The notes: generated by a model not told the origin, from the letters alone. 35,207 nt of DNA from Nostoc sp. PA-18-2419 (GCF_005869855.1 NZ_SZNH01000014.1:127042-162248); one strand, 5' to 3'. Counted from the first letter of the stretch, positions 17,006-26,480 are shown. Numbers and translations: made by a program.

Positions 17006-17947
17006 TTACGGTGCAATTCGTCTTTTTAGCATTTCCAAAAGTTTGGTAAATTGGCTCGGAGGAGTTGCTGTCACCTCAATCATCTCTCCAGATAAAGGAT
17101 GCTGTAATTTGAGTCGCCAAGCGTGCAGTGCTTGACCAGGCAAATTTACTCCCACTGAACGGCCAGAACCATAAACGGGGTCGCCAACAATTGGATGACC
17201 GATTTTGGCGCTGTGGACACGAATTTGATGGGTGCGTCCAGTTTCTAGTTGAAAGAGGATTAATGTGTAGTTACCGAGGCGTTCTAGTATTTGCCAATGA
17301 GTGACGGCTACTCGTCCACCTGCTTCAACAGACATAATAGCCATTTTTTTGCGGTCTTGGGGATGGCGACCAATGGGCATATCAATTGTGCCAGATTTCG
17401 TTTTCGGCGCACCGTAAACCACGCCCAAGTATTCTCGCCGTGCTGTTTTTGCTTTTAGTTGTGCTTGTAGGTGATGATGGGCAAGTTCTGTTTTGGCGAT
17501 CGCGATCGCTCCTGTTGTATCCTTATCCAAGCGATGCACAATTCCCGGACGCTGGACTCCCCCAATTCCTGGTAAATTGGGACAGTGTGCTAATAGGGCA
17601 TTAACCAAGGTGCCATCTGGATGACCGGGTGCAGGATGGACAACTAAGCCTGCGGGTTTGTTAAGAATGAGTAACTGGTCATCTTCGTAGAGGATATCTA
17701 AGGGAATATCTTCTGCTTGCAGTTCTAAAGGTTGGGCTTGTGGGATTTCTAGAGTGATGCGATCGCCCACTTTTACATTAATCTTTTTAGATATGCAAAC
17801 TTTGCCGTTAAGTTGGACGTTACCTTCTTCGATTAATTGTTGGATGCGGGAACGGGATAAATCTGGTAGTTCTTGCGAAATATAACGGTCAAGACGAACA
17901 CCCGCGTCATCACTATTTTCTGAGATTTGTAAATTAAATACGGTCAC
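17006..17947 (-). CDS. RluA/RluD-family 23S rRNA pseudouridine synthase
   Basis: A 313-residue enzyme that isomerises uridine to pseudouridine in RNA. It has an N-terminal S4 RNA-binding domain (about 17-65, VRLDRYISQELPDLSRSRIQQLI) and the catalytic domain with HRLDKDTTG, where Asp141 is the catalytic residue, and the later GRTHQIRVH motif. The NKPAGLVVHP segment fits the RluD branch, whose usual targets are in helix 69 of 23S rRNA; the exact target is inferred. The start is the GTG at 17947 with a weak ribosome binding site. It stands alone on the minus strand. Confidence 0.92.
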   Translation of the reverse strand: MTVFNLQISENSDDAGVRLDRYISQELPDLSRSRIQQLIEEGNVQLNGKVCISKKINVKVGDRITLEIPQAQPLELQAEDIPLDILYEDDQLLILNKPAGLVVHPAPGHPDGTLVNALLAHCPNLPGIGGVQRPGIVHRLDKDTTGAIAIAKTELAHHHLQAQLKAKTARREYLGVVYGAPKTKSGTIDMPIGRHPQDRKKMAIMSVEAGGRVAVTHWQILERLGNYTLILFQLETGRTHQIRVHSAKIGHPIVGDPVYGSGRSVGVNLPGQALHAWRLKLQHPLSGEMIEVTATPPSQFTKLLEMLKRRIAP

Positions 17948-18043
17948 AATTTCTTGAAATTACTTCTCTACGATTCTTAAAATTCTTCTTTGTTAAAACT
18001 TTATTTTTTTAGAAGTGAACTATTTTGAATTCTAAATTTTGCT

Positions 18044-18607
18044 TTATGGAATCCCTGCTTGTTTAAAAATTTGTTCGGCTGTAATTTGCAGTCTTTCAAG
18101 TAGGGAATCTTCTATAATATCTGCACCGCTTTTTGTTTGAGGTCGGGCATCAGGATAAAAAATAGTGACTGTTTTCGCTTTTGGATCTATAACCCAAACT
18201 CTCATAACGCCAGCATTGAGGTAATCTGTAGCTTTTGCACTCATTTCTCCAAAAGTTTGGTCGGGAGAGATAATTTCAATCGCTAAATCTGGAGGTATGG
18301 GACAAGCTTCATCCTCAATTAAATCACTGTTAAGCCGAGAGTAAGAGATATAAAGTAAGTCTGGTATGGGCACCCAGTCTCGACCCTGACGTTTTAAGGT
18401 AATTGCCCACTCGATACCAACCTCACCGCGATTTTGTGCCCATTGAGTTAGAAGTATACTTAGAGCAAGAGTCAATCGTGAATGGAATCTTTTTGGTGCC
18501 ATTTTGGGTTTTAATTCACCATCAACTAATTCGTAGGTGATATCCCCTTCCCCTTCAGGCAGTGAAAGGAATTCTTCTAGTGTGATTTGAGATTTGACTT
18601 GAGTCAT
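18044..18607 (-). CDS. Uma2 family (DUF820) endonuclease-like protein
   Basis: 187 residues from the ATG at 18607, which has GGGAG 9 nt upstream; an upstream extension to 18634 would overlap that site. The PD-(D/E)xK-like core is visible: a Pro-Asp in VPIPDLLYIS and the later DLAIEIISPDQT with Glu as second acidic residue, followed by KATDYLNAGVMRVWVID, the pattern of Uma2 proteins. These are very numerous in cyanobacteria. Nuclease activity is predicted from the fold; the biological role is unknown. It is a single gene without an evident partner. Confidence 0.88.
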   Translation of the reverse strand: MTQVKSQITLEEFLSLPEGEGDITYELVDGELKPKMAPKRFHSRLTLALSILLTQWAQNRGEVGIEWAITLKRQGRDWVPIPDLLYISYSRLNSDLIEDEACPIPPDLAIEIISPDQTFGEMSAKATDYLNAGVMRVWVIDPKAKTVTIFYPDARPQTKSGADIIEDSLLERLQITAEQIFKQAGIP

Positions 18608-18779
18608 GGTCGTTGTCTCCCTGTACAAAATCACCGCTTGTTCTGAGTTTCAGGAAGCTTGGAGCTTCTGACTTTTTTCAAATTCAAATTAGCAATTTTA
18701 TAACTAATATGCTTATTATGACTTCTAAAGACGAAATATATTGCGTCTATTTTGGCATAGATAAATTTAGTAAAAGCAA

Positions 18780-19043
18780 ATGCGATTAATTTTATACAGT
18801 AAACCTGGCTGCCATTTATGTGAAGGTTTGCAAGAAAAGCTCGAACAAATCCAAAATCTTAGTTTTGAGTTGGAAATTCGAGATATTACAACTCGTGAAG
18901 ATTGGTTCGGTGCGTATCAGTATGAGGTGCCGATACTTTTTTTAGCAAACCGCCAAGACACCGAGGAAGTGTTACCCCGTCCTTCTCCTCGTGCTAGTGT
19001 GCAACAGTTGGAGCAAATGTTGCGTAAGTATTTCGCCAATTAG
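18780..19043 (+). CDS. Glutaredoxin-like (DUF836) thiol protein
   Basis: An 87-residue thioredoxin-fold protein with a Cys11-H-L-Cys14 active site after an opening LILYSKPG strand, a VPILF segment with the cis-Pro typical of the fold, and a C-terminal helix. The length fits the glutaredoxin-like DUF836 group. It probably reduces or senses disulfides in the cytosol; the partner is unknown. The start is the ATG at 18780. murE follows after 52 nt on the same strand, so the two may be cotranscribed. Confidence 0.88.
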   Translation: MRLILYSKPGCHLCEGLQEKLEQIQNLSFELEIRDITTREDWFGAYQYEVPILFLANRQDTEEVLPRPSPRASVQQLEQMLRKYFAN

Positions 19044-19095
19044 AAAAAAATAATGCAGAATAAGCGCAAGAAAACTATGTGACGAGGTTCACAAG

Positions 19096-20589
19096 ATGAA
19101 ATTGCGGGAATTATTAACAGGGGTAGATAGTGTTGAGCAATTACCTAATCATCCAGCTTTGAAGGATGCAGAAGTTAAAGGTTTGAAGACAAATTCCCAT
19201 GCTTGTGGAGTGGGAGATTTGTTTATTGGAATGCCCGGAACACGGGTTGATGGTGGGGAATTTTGGCCTAGTGCGATCGCATCTGGTGCTGTGGCAGCAA
19301 TTATCTCTCCCCAAGCGGCAGAGAAACATCCTCCCACAGATGAAGCTGTGGTGATTAGCGCCAGTAACATCACTCAAGCTTGTGCCCAGATAGCCAGCGC
19401 TTTTTACGGTTATCCAGGGCAAAAACTCAAGCTGGTGGGTGTAACCGGTACCAATGGCAAAACTACAACCACCCACTTAATTGAATTTTTGCTCGCCAAA
19501 GCTAATCTAGCTACGGCTTTGATGGGAACTCTTTATACTCGTTGGCCTGGTTTTGAGCAAACTGCTATCCACACAACGCCCTTCGCGGTGGAACTGCAAC
19601 AGCAGTTAGCTGAGGCTGTGAATGCTGGTAATGAGTTTGGGGTGATGGAAGTCAGTTCCCACGCTTTGGCACAAGGTCGAGTATTGGGTTGTCAATTTGA
19701 GGTAGGAATATTCACTAATCTTACTCAAGACCATCTCGACTACCACAGCGATATGGAAGATTACTTTGCCGCCAAAGCCTTGTTGTTTAGCCCTGATTAT
19801 CTCAAGGGACAGGCGATAATTAACGCTGATGATTCCTACGGTCAGCGCATAATTGCCTCCTTGAATCCAGAGCAAGTTTGGAGTTACAGTGTCAACGACA
19901 ACAGCGCTGATTTATGGATGAGTGACTTAAGTTACCAGCCGAATGGTGTGAGTGGAACTTTGCATACACCAAAAGGTGATGTAGCTTTTCGATCGCCTTT
20001 AGTCGGTCAATATAATTTAGAAAATCTTCTAGCAGCGGTAGGAGCAGTTTTACACTTAGGGTTAGATTTACAATTAGTGGCATCTGTAATACCTGAATTC
20101 CCAGGAGTTCCCGGACGGATGGAACGAGTACAAATTAGCTCTAAGCAAGATATTAGCGTGATTGTAGATTATGCTCATACCCCAGATAGCTTAGAGAATT
20201 TGCTCAAAGCCGCACGTCCATTTATACCTGGGAAGCTGATTTGTATGTTTGGTTGTGGCGGTGATCGCGATCGCACCAAGCGCCCAAAAATGGGTAAAAT
20301 TGCGGCTGAATTGGCTGATCTGGCAGTGGTGACATCAGATAATCCCCGTACCGAAAACCCAGAAGGGATTTTAGAGGATATTTTGGCGGGAATTCCCCAA
20401 ACAGTGCAGCCAATTGTAATTTGTGATCGAGCGATCGCTATTCGTACCGCTATTTTACAAGCACAACCAGGTGATGGGGTATTGCTTGCTGGTAAAGGTC
20501 ACGAAGACTACCAAATTCTCGGTACCGAAAAAATCCATTTTGATGACCGAGAACACGCACGCGAAGCTTTACAGGCAAGACTAGGCTAA
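19096..20589 (+). CDS. murE: UDP-MurNAc-tripeptide synthetase (MurE)
   Basis: A 497-residue cytoplasmic Mur ligase that adds the third residue of the peptidoglycan stem peptide using ATP. The P-loop is GTNGKTT (118-124). MEVSSHAL and the NLTQDHLDYH segment mark the ATP/UDP-substrate domain. D415-N-P-R is the motif that selects meso-diaminopimelate, as expected for cyanobacteria. The last domain holds GKGHEDYQ. The length is normal. The ATG at 19096 has GAGG upstream. G-rich and C-rich tandem repeats follow its stop. Confidence 0.95.
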   Translation: MKLRELLTGVDSVEQLPNHPALKDAEVKGLKTNSHACGVGDLFIGMPGTRVDGGEFWPSAIASGAVAAIISPQAAEKHPPTDEAVVISASNITQACAQIASAFYGYPGQKLKLVGVTGTNGKTTTTHLIEFLLAKANLATALMGTLYTRWPGFEQTAIHTTPFAVELQQQLAEAVNAGNEFGVMEVSSHALAQGRVLGCQFEVGIFTNLTQDHLDYHSDMEDYFAAKALLFSPDYLKGQAIINADDSYGQRIIASLNPEQVWSYSVNDNSADLWMSDLSYQPNGVSGTLHTPKGDVAFRSPLVGQYNLENLLAAVGAVLHLGLDLQLVASVIPEFPGVPGRMERVQISSKQDISVIVDYAHTPDSLENLLKAARPFIPGKLICMFGCGGDRDRTKRPKMGKIAAELADLAVVTSDNPRTENPEGILEDILAGIPQTVQPIVICDRAIAIRTAILQAQPGDGVLLAGKGHEDYQILGTEKIHFDDREHAREALQARLG

Positions 20590-20596
20590 TTTAGGC

Positions 20597-20690
20597 ATAG
20601 GGTATGGGTGAGAGGATGGGGGGATAAGGGGAGATGGGGAAAAGAAGAATTACTTTCTCCCCCACCTTTCCATCTCCCTATCTCGCCATT
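20597..20690. repeat. G-rich / C-rich complementary tract after murE
   Basis: A tract of GGGATGGGGGGATAAGGGG-like repeats is followed by CTCCCCCACC and CATCTCCC words that can pair with it, so it can fold into a long imperfect hairpin. A similar GATGGGGGAGATG stretch occurs inside the next gene (about 21072-21130), encoding a Gly/Asp/Ser-rich insert. Confidence 0.5.
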
Positions 20691-20799
20691 TTTCATTTGT
20701 TAATATTTCTTTCCGTAGGGATTTTGTCAAAAATGCACACATAAAGGTGAAAATCGAAGACAGAATTGTTTGTTGCTTCATCCTTATTGTGCTTGACTC

Positions 20800-22260
20800 A
20801 TGAATGTTTCTTTGACTAAGGATCTGTCTGTTTATCAACTGGTTATGGGTGTGCAAGCCCCTCCTAAACCATTGTCCCTCAGTCCTGCTACTCTCCTATC
20901 ACTGGTGAGAGCGCAAATTGACTTACTCATAGAGCAACAAATTGCAGCTACTTTATGGGTGAAGCTACCACCAGAAAAAGTTTGGCAATTAGAATTAGCT
21001 CGTTATCAATCCTTGGTGGGTGCGTCTAGTCTGATATATACTTGCCAAATTGAGGATATTAAGAGAAGGAAAGATGAGGGAGATGGGGGAGATGAGGAAA
21101 ATATGGGAGCATCCCCCTCATCTTCCTCATTACCCCATCAAATCCCCGTTTATTGGCCACCCCATAGCCAACTACGACGGGAAAACTTTCTGATGGTATT
21201 GTCTCCCCAATTTTGCAGTTTAATTTTGGCTCATCGACTACTGAAAAAACGCAAAAATCAAACATCTGAAAAAGTCAGTAGCAATAAAAATCAGCCGTTG
21301 TTAATTATCACTACTGTTGAGGGAAGAATAATTCAGCAAGTATTAAATGGTATCCAACAGGCACTAACGCCATCATCCCCAATTATATCTGCTGATTTTA
21401 TTTATCCAACTGTGCCTGAACCTGCACTGATGAATCAACTGTTGGCAAAACAACTCTTGCGCCAAGATGAAATTAATCGTCAAATTGTCTCAGTACGCAC
21501 TACCAAGTTGCAACAGCAAAATCAAGAGCTACAGAACAAAGAACAACAAAAAGACGAATACTTAAAAAATGTTTGTCAAGAACTGCGTATTCCTTTGACA
21601 CACATGAAGACAGCACTCTCGTTGTTGAATTCCCCTAATCTCAAACCACCACAGCGACAACGTTATTTACAAATGTTAAATACCCAGTGCGATCGCCAAA
21701 ATTCTTTAATTACTGGTTTATTGGATCTCGTGCAACTGGAACGTGATTTAGAAGGGACAACTTTAGAATCGGTGCGTCTTGGTGATATTGTGCCTGGAGT
21801 TGTCAGTACCTACCAACCTCTAGCCCAAGAAAAAGGAATTATGCTAGCTTACACCGTACCTACCGAACTTCCAGCTGTTTGGTGCGTTAGTGGTGGGCTG
21901 AGGCAAATTGTGATTAATCTGCTGCACAACAGTATTAAGTTTACCCCCAATGGAGGTCAAGTATGGGTACGTGCCCGTCTTCAGGGTGATTATGTCCAAT
22001 TAGAATTTCGTGACACAGGTATTGGTATTCCCGAAAGCGAAATCCCTAAAATCTTTGACCGCTTTTATCGCGTGCGGACAACAGCAAGTGAAGATTATGG
22101 TGGTGCTGGGTTGGGGTTAACAATTGTTCAACAATTGCTACTACGTTGTGGCGGTTCTATTTCTGTGAAAAGTAAACTAAATGAAGGCTCCACTTTTGTA
22201 TTACAATTACCCAGTGTTGGCGACCGCTTAGCAGCGAGCGCTACCGAAAATGAGTCGTAA
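20800..22260 (+). CDS. Histidine-kinase-like protein with His-to-Gln change in the H-box
   Basis: 486 residues. The N-terminal sensor region (about 1-220) is not one I can name; it carries a low-complexity insert (about 90-112). A coiled coil follows (225-256), then a HisKA-like domain whose H-box reads C-Gln260-E-L-R-I-P instead of S-His-E-L-R-x-P (CAA at 21577-21579). The ATPase domain is intact: N-box NLLHNSIKF with Asn377, G1 DTGIGIP (405-411), F-box FDRFYR (419-424) and G2 GGAGLGL (434-440). So it should bind ATP but has no histidine to phosphorylate at the normal place. No membrane helix is visible, so it is soluble. It converges with a second kinase-like gene that has the opposite defect. 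Confidence 0.88.
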   Translation: MNVSLTKDLSVYQLVMGVQAPPKPLSLSPATLLSLVRAQIDLLIEQQIAATLWVKLPPEKVWQLELARYQSLVGASSLIYTCQIEDIKRRKDEGDGGDEENMGASPSSSSLPHQIPVYWPPHSQLRRENFLMVLSPQFCSLILAHRLLKKRKNQTSEKVSSNKNQPLLIITTVEGRIIQQVLNGIQQALTPSSPIISADFIYPTVPEPALMNQLLAKQLLRQDEINRQIVSVRTTKLQQQNQELQNKEQQKDEYLKNVCQELRIPLTHMKTALSLLNSPNLKPPQRQRYLQMLNTQCDRQNSLITGLLDLVQLERDLEGTTLESVRLGDIVPGVVSTYQPLAQEKGIMLAYTVPTELPAVWCVSGGLRQIVINLLHNSIKFTPNGGQVWVRARLQGDYVQLEFRDTGIGIPESEIPKIFDRFYRVRTTASEDYGGAGLGLTIVQQLLLRCGGSISVKSKLNEGSTFVLQLPSVGDRLAASATENES

Positions 22261-22635
22261 GTTATGATTATTCCTTGAGTTAATTTTGTGGTGCTATACA
22301 TTGCCCTTGTTTAAACTTAATTAAGAAATAGCATCACAAATTTTGGTATAATCTATTTTGCTTAGAAAGTTTATTAAAGGAATTAAAATTTGACGAATCG
22401 AGAGTATTTTAATTGTGAATACTTAATTTTTAATTTATTATTTTTTGATAAATAATAATTCCTTGTTAGAAGTTATTGGAAAAGCCGTGATAAGTTGGCG
22501 GACCATCATAATTTACCAATAAATATTAAAGCTCCTACTTAAGCTCTTACCTTCGGGTAGAGGATAAATTTAAAATTACTTTCATCACAAAGCCAAAAGT
22601 CTTTAACTAAAGGCAGATTGTTTGTGCCTTTACTC
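22261..22635. other. Region between convergent kinase genes
   Basis: AT-rich. It holds the UUCG hairpin at 22544-22562 and an AAAGGCA / TGCCTTT pair near 22609-22632. No gene is seen. Confidence 0.5.
22544..22562. terminator. UUCG-loop hairpin between convergent kinase genes
   Basis: CTCTTACC-TTCG-GGTAGAG forms a stem with one bulged T and a stable UUCG tetraloop. There is no T run directly after it. It may act as an end point for the plus-strand transcript. Confidence 0.4.
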
Positions 22636-24102
22636 CTAACTTTTAACTTCTAACTTTTGCTGATTACTGCTAACTTCTAAAGGAAGAAAAATCGTTAATA
22701 TTTCTCCATAATGTGGGCGCTGACGCACAATTAGTTTGCCGCCGATCGCCTGAAACAAATGTTTGGTTGCCGCCATATTCAAACTAATCGTACCTGTTTC
22801 TGGTTGGAACATCAGCAGTTGACCAAGGGCTTTGCGAATTGGCGGCGTTGCTGGTGTAGGAAATTTATTAGTATCTTTGCATAAGAATTGGGGCGATAAT
22901 TGTAACTTCAGTTGATCTCCAGCTGGAATAACTTGTACTTGAATGTGGCTACCAGCGGGTAAACTGCGAGTAAAATTCTCCATCAAACCAGTGAGTACCC
23001 GGTCTAACATACTGGGATTGCTAACTACAGTTGGCAGTTGTTGGGGTAAAACAACATTCAAAGTTAAATTCCGTCGGTGTGCTGCTTGTTCCCAACGGGG
23101 AATGCTTTGTTGCAACACTTGATCTAAACACATGGGTGTGAGTTGAGTTTTTGAGGATTTTACTGAGGTAGCAGTTTCCAGTTCTGCTGCTTTAAACAGT
23201 AACTCCATACGGTCAATTTGCTCGCTACACTCACGATCAATAATTTCTAAGCGATCAATTACACTTGGGGCTAAGTCTCGCCGCTTCAACAGTAGACGCG
23301 TCATGGTGCGAATAGTTGTCAAAGGTGTACGAACTTCGTGGGCAAAGGCCTGGAGTAACTCAACATCAGGATTGTGCATTGGGCATGAGTTATTTTCTCT
23401 GTCCTCCTTGTTGCCACTCTCTAGTAAAGAGTCCCTAGTTTCTTCTGGTTGTGTTAATTCCTGAAGCAACAGCTGGCTAAACTGAACCACGATCCGGGAA
23501 TCTAGCGCTACTGGTGAATACTGTTGTACTAATTCATCCAGTTGGGTAAAAAATTCTGGATCGTTGAGGATTACCCGTGCTCCTAGCGATCGCCAAGCTT
23601 GCTGTACTACTTCTGGTTCAAAAGAAAATGAAAAGGTTTTTTTACCATTATTATGTGTTGCTAAAACTAATACTAATGTAAATTTATCTGTAAAAACTAA
23701 GCAAAACTGTTCTGCTGCCAGCGGATCGGCAGGTAGTAAGGGAAGTACCGATTCACCAGCAGCGATTTCATCATCATCAGGTACGTTGGTGTAGCCCGGT
23801 ACAGGCATCGCATCTGGCATCTGAAACGGCATCAGCGCTAAAGGGTTAAATGGTTTTGCACTAAAAGTAACTGTTTGTAAGCTTTGAGTCAGTTTTGGCT
23901 GACTAAATAAGGGCGCTGGTGCAGCTAAAACTAATCCTTGGGTTGTGTCACCTGAAACAGTTGCTAAAGTATTTAATAGTAACTGTTGTGTTGCTGCGAG
24001 GCTGACACGCCACTGGCGCTCTGCTTTAGCTGGTGATTCAGCCACACTTGATTGATTTTGTGCCAAGATTTCCAAAAGACTTGGCAATATCCATTGGTAC
24101 AC
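22636..24102 (-). CDS. Histidine-kinase-like protein with degenerate ATPase domain
   Basis: 488 residues. The N-terminal 240 residues form an unrecognised sensor region, rich in Pro and hydrophobic residues, without clear membrane helices. The H-box is intact: FAHEVRTPLTTIRTM with His255. The ATPase domain keeps a possible N-box Asn376 (GLMENF), but the G1 DxGxG motif is absent (the place reads SPQFLCKD) and the G2 GxGxG is replaced by GTISLN; only the end (IGGKLIVRQRPHYGEILTIFLPLE) looks normal. It should offer a histidine but probably cannot bind ATP by itself. The start is the ATG at 24102. It is convergent to the kinase-like gene that lacks the histidine. Confidence 0.85.
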   Translation of the reverse strand: MYQWILPSLLEILAQNQSSVAESPAKAERQWRVSLAATQQLLLNTLATVSGDTTQGLVLAAPAPLFSQPKLTQSLQTVTFSAKPFNPLALMPFQMPDAMPVPGYTNVPDDDEIAAGESVLPLLPADPLAAEQFCLVFTDKFTLVLVLATHNNGKKTFSFSFEPEVVQQAWRSLGARVILNDPEFFTQLDELVQQYSPVALDSRIVVQFSQLLLQELTQPEETRDSLLESGNKEDRENNSCPMHNPDVELLQAFAHEVRTPLTTIRTMTRLLLKRRDLAPSVIDRLEIIDRECSEQIDRMELLFKAAELETATSVKSSKTQLTPMCLDQVLQQSIPRWEQAAHRRNLTLNVVLPQQLPTVVSNPSMLDRVLTGLMENFTRSLPAGSHIQVQVIPAGDQLKLQLSPQFLCKDTNKFPTPATPPIRKALGQLLMFQPETGTISLNMAATKHLFQAIGGKLIVRQRPHYGEILTIFLPLEVSSNQQKLEVKS

Positions 24103-24606
24103 AGGTTTTCACCCCTTAATTCCAGAGCGACTAACAGCGTCTAAAGTAGACATCTCACTACTACTTAAAAGGTTATAGTTATTTGTGTACTGGTGACAGT
24201 CGTAGAACCGAACAATTTGGGTGCAATTTCCTCTGTGATTAACGCCGTAACGCATCCTACAAAATTGGTGATTTTTTAATTAGAAATCCTATGGAGAGCG
24301 ATCGCTTTTTAATTGTGGTGAATTAAAGAGCGTTCGCCTTTATGAGTACCCAGAGTGCGATCGCCCTAGCATCGTAGACAACTTACAATATGAAGATGTC
24401 AGCTAAAGACCTCTATCACGATACAGTCAACAGGACTTACGCAACTGGCACACCACGAGCGCTAGTCAGTAGTACATAAGTATTTATTTACTGAGAATGT
24501 GTTTGATTGGCTTGACTCAAATTAGTAATAATAATTAATCATGTATCTTCTTGTTCAAAATTTTATAATAAAATTGATATAAGGTGCATAAAAAAGTTGG
24601 TTAGTG
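24103..24606. other. Intergenic region upstream of the minus-strand kinase-like gene
   Basis: It contains several HIP1 sites (about 24299 and 24358), an AGGACTTACGCAACTG word at about 24432 that resembles ends of Nostoc insertion sequences, and AT-rich DNA. No gene or clear promoter is seen. Confidence 0.4.
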
Positions 24607-24867
24607 ATGAGATTTACTAAACTTAATTATTCTCAATATTTACTAAGCAGCCAAATTAACTATACAATGACTAATTTAGCAGAACACTTATAAAGTATTA
24701 GTCATGATAAAATTAATTAATATTTAAAGAATGAAAAATTAACTCCTCGTTTACTTTGTGATAATGTCAAAGATTTAATTGCCCCTGACGAGGATGCTTA
24801 TATTATATTTGATGATACAGTTTTAGATAAAAGATTTTCTGAGGAAATAGAAAAAGTTTTAGCATAA
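24607..24867 (+). pseudogene. IS701-type transposase remnant
   Basis: Read from the ATG at 24607, the sequence has in-frame stops at 24691 and 24718 and ends at 24865-24867. The translation matches the N-terminus of a transposase common in Nostoc (KLNYSQYLLSSQINYT; YLKNEKLTPRLL; DNVKDLIAPDEDAYIIFDD with the first catalytic Asp region; VLDKRFSEEIE). Everything after about 85 codons is missing. It lies directly upstream of the EACC1/caspase operon and may mark how that region was acquired or broken. Confidence 0.8.
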
Positions 24868-24928
24868 GGTTTTATACTTATATTTTAAAAAATACATATA
24901 ATTTTATACTGACTTGCTCCTGACAACT

Positions 24929-25306
24929 ATGAATACAAGTTCCAATATCAAGTTAACGATCGCCTTCAACGACCCTGACTTAGAACCTGAAGAACAAGAT
25001 GAGCAGGTTCAACGGCTAATGACAGAACTCAAACAAATAGACGAGGTATATGCAGTTGGTCGTGTTCTTGATCCCAACCCACCAGAAGGTAACAAAGCAT
25101 TAGGCGGGTTTCTGGTAGGTCTGTTAATGGCTGAGGTGAATGCTGCCAACGCGAAAAAGTTGATGGGATTTCTGGGCGATCGCCTCGGTGGGAAACCAAT
25201 TGAACTGGCGGTGGAAGCCAACGGCAAAAAACTTACAGTAAAAGCTGACAGTCGAGAAGAGCTGGAAGCAGCCATCAAAGCAGCCCAAGATTTTATCTCA
25301 GGATAG
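24929..25306 (+). CDS. EACC1-like small protein of a conflict system
   Basis: 125 residues from the ATG at 24929 (a TTG at 24914 is possible). The pattern fits the effector-associated constant component 1 (EACC1) family as I remember it: an N-terminal strand (KLTIAFNDP), a helix (EEQDEQVQRLMTELKQ), a short strand (VYAVGRVL), a small central helix with Gly-rich turn (ALGGFLVGLLMAEV), then KKLMGFLGDRLGGK and two C-terminal strands (IELAVEANGKKLTVKA) plus helix. EACC1 proteins are reported next to variable effectors such as caspase- or trypsin-type proteases in NTP-dependent conflict systems. Here a caspase gene begins 10 nt after its stop. The family name is inferred from memory; a search is needed to confirm it. 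Confidence 0.75.
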   Translation: MNTSSNIKLTIAFNDPDLEPEEQDEQVQRLMTELKQIDEVYAVGRVLDPNPPEGNKALGGFLVGLLMAEVNAANAKKLMGFLGDRLGGKPIELAVEANGKKLTVKADSREELEAAIKAAQDFISG

Positions 25307-25316
25307 GTAAGAAAAC

Positions 25317-26480
25317 ATGGAAAAAGTAGCTAAAGTAGCTTTGCTGATTGGGGTTAGTGAGTATGAGCCAGAGCTAAATCCATTACCTGCGGCTGTGAAA
25401 GATATTGAGGCGCTGCAACGAGTTTTGAAAGATAGGGAGATGGGAGGATTTGATGAAGTGAAAGTGCTCCCTAATCCTGACCGACAGCAAATGGAATCTG
25501 AGATTGAAACCTTGTTTTCCGGTCGAACCAAAGACGATCTGGTGTTGCTATTTTTCTCTGGGCACGGCATTAAAGATGATGCTGGTAAGCTATATTTTGC
25601 GACTCGGAACACTCGTAAGACTACTAAAGGGGAGTTGATTCGGTCAACTGCTGTACCAGCCAACTTTGTCCATGAAATCCTGAACAATAGTCGAGCCAAA
25701 CGGCAGACAATTATCTTAGACTGTTGCTATAGCGGAGCGTTTGATCCGGCATTACAAACTAAAGATGATGGCTCAATTGATTTGCAGACCCAACTGGGGG
25801 CTGAGGGGCGGGTGGTGCTTACTTCTTCTAGTTCAACCCAGTATTCCTTTGAGCAGCAGGCATCAGACTTATCAATTTACACTCGATATCTAGTTGAGGG
25901 GATTGAAACCGGAGCAGGCGATCGCAATGAGGATGGGTTTATCTCGGTGCTGGAATTGCATGAGTATGCTACCAGTAAAGTGCGGGAAACTGCACCCACG
26001 ATGACCCCAAAGATCATTGTTCTTAAAGATAAGGGGTTTGAAATCATTCTCTCTAAAGCACGAGTTTCTGACCCTCAGCTGAGATATCGAAAAGCCGCTT
26101 CACGTTATGCAAATGCCGGAACAATTCGACCATCTGCTCGTGCTGTTCTAAATACAGTGAGGCAGCAGTTAGGCTTGACCCCTGAAGAAGCTGCTGAAAT
26201 TGAAACTGAGGTATTACGCCCTTATCGAGAGCGATTAGCGAATTTACAAAACTATCGAGAAGCTCTAATTGCAGAAGCAGAGCATGAACATCCTCTAAGT
26301 GACGATGCCTGTCAAGAAATGAATATGCTTCAAAAGCTTCTAGCGTTGAGAGATGCTGATATTTTGCCAATTAAGCAAGAAGTTGAAGCGCAGTTTGCCC
26401 AGAAGTCAGAGTCATACCAACAGAATTTAGCTCAATACAAGCAGTATTTACAGAAACAATTCAACAAGAATTTCCTTTAA
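25317..26480 (+). CDS. Caspase-like (peptidase C14) protein with C-terminal repeats, cut by a frameshift
   Basis: 387 residues. The caspase p20-like domain covers about 1-240: opening [12 protein letters not shown], catalytic His83 in FFSGHG, and catalytic Cys137 in [22 protein letters not shown] stretch resembles a calcium-binding loop. From about 260 come copies of a 60-80-residue helical repeat ([34 protein letters not shown]). The last ten residues (from about 379) are out of frame: a -1 shift at the T run 26447-26449 restores the repeat ([13 protein letters not shown]) and leads into the next open frame, which carries three repeats and DnaK. The ATG at 25317 has AGGTAAG upstream and is 10 nt after the EACC1-like gene. 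Confidence 0.88.
   Translation: MEKVAKVALLIGVSEYEPELNPLPAAVKDIEALQRVLKDREMGGFDEVKVLPNPDRQQMESEIETLFSGRTKDDLVLLFFSGHGIKDDAGKLYFATRNTRKTTKGELIRSTAVPANFVHEILNNSRAKRQTIILDCCYSGAFDPALQTKDDGSIDLQTQLGAEGRVVLTSSSSTQYSFEQQASDLSIYTRYLVEGIETGAGDRNEDGFISVLELHEYATSKVRETAPTMTPKIIVLKDKGFEIILSKARVSDPQLRYRKAASRYANAGTIRPSARAVLNTVRQQLGLTPEEAAEIETEVLRPYRERLANLQNYREALIAEAEHEHPLSDDACQEMNMLQKLLALRDADILPIKQEVEAQFAQKSESYQQNLAQYKQYLQKQFNKNFL

Noticed and set aside
16756-17049. 97-codon Arg-rich open frame on the plus strand and overlapping minus-strand frames
   Set aside because: The frames are made of MITE sequence; the skewed composition comes from the GC-rich repeat.
26440-26460. Programmed frameshift signal in the caspase-Hsp70 gene
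   Set aside because: The site lacks an X-XXY-YYZ heptamer, and I see no clear stem-loop right after it, so a missing base is the simpler reading.
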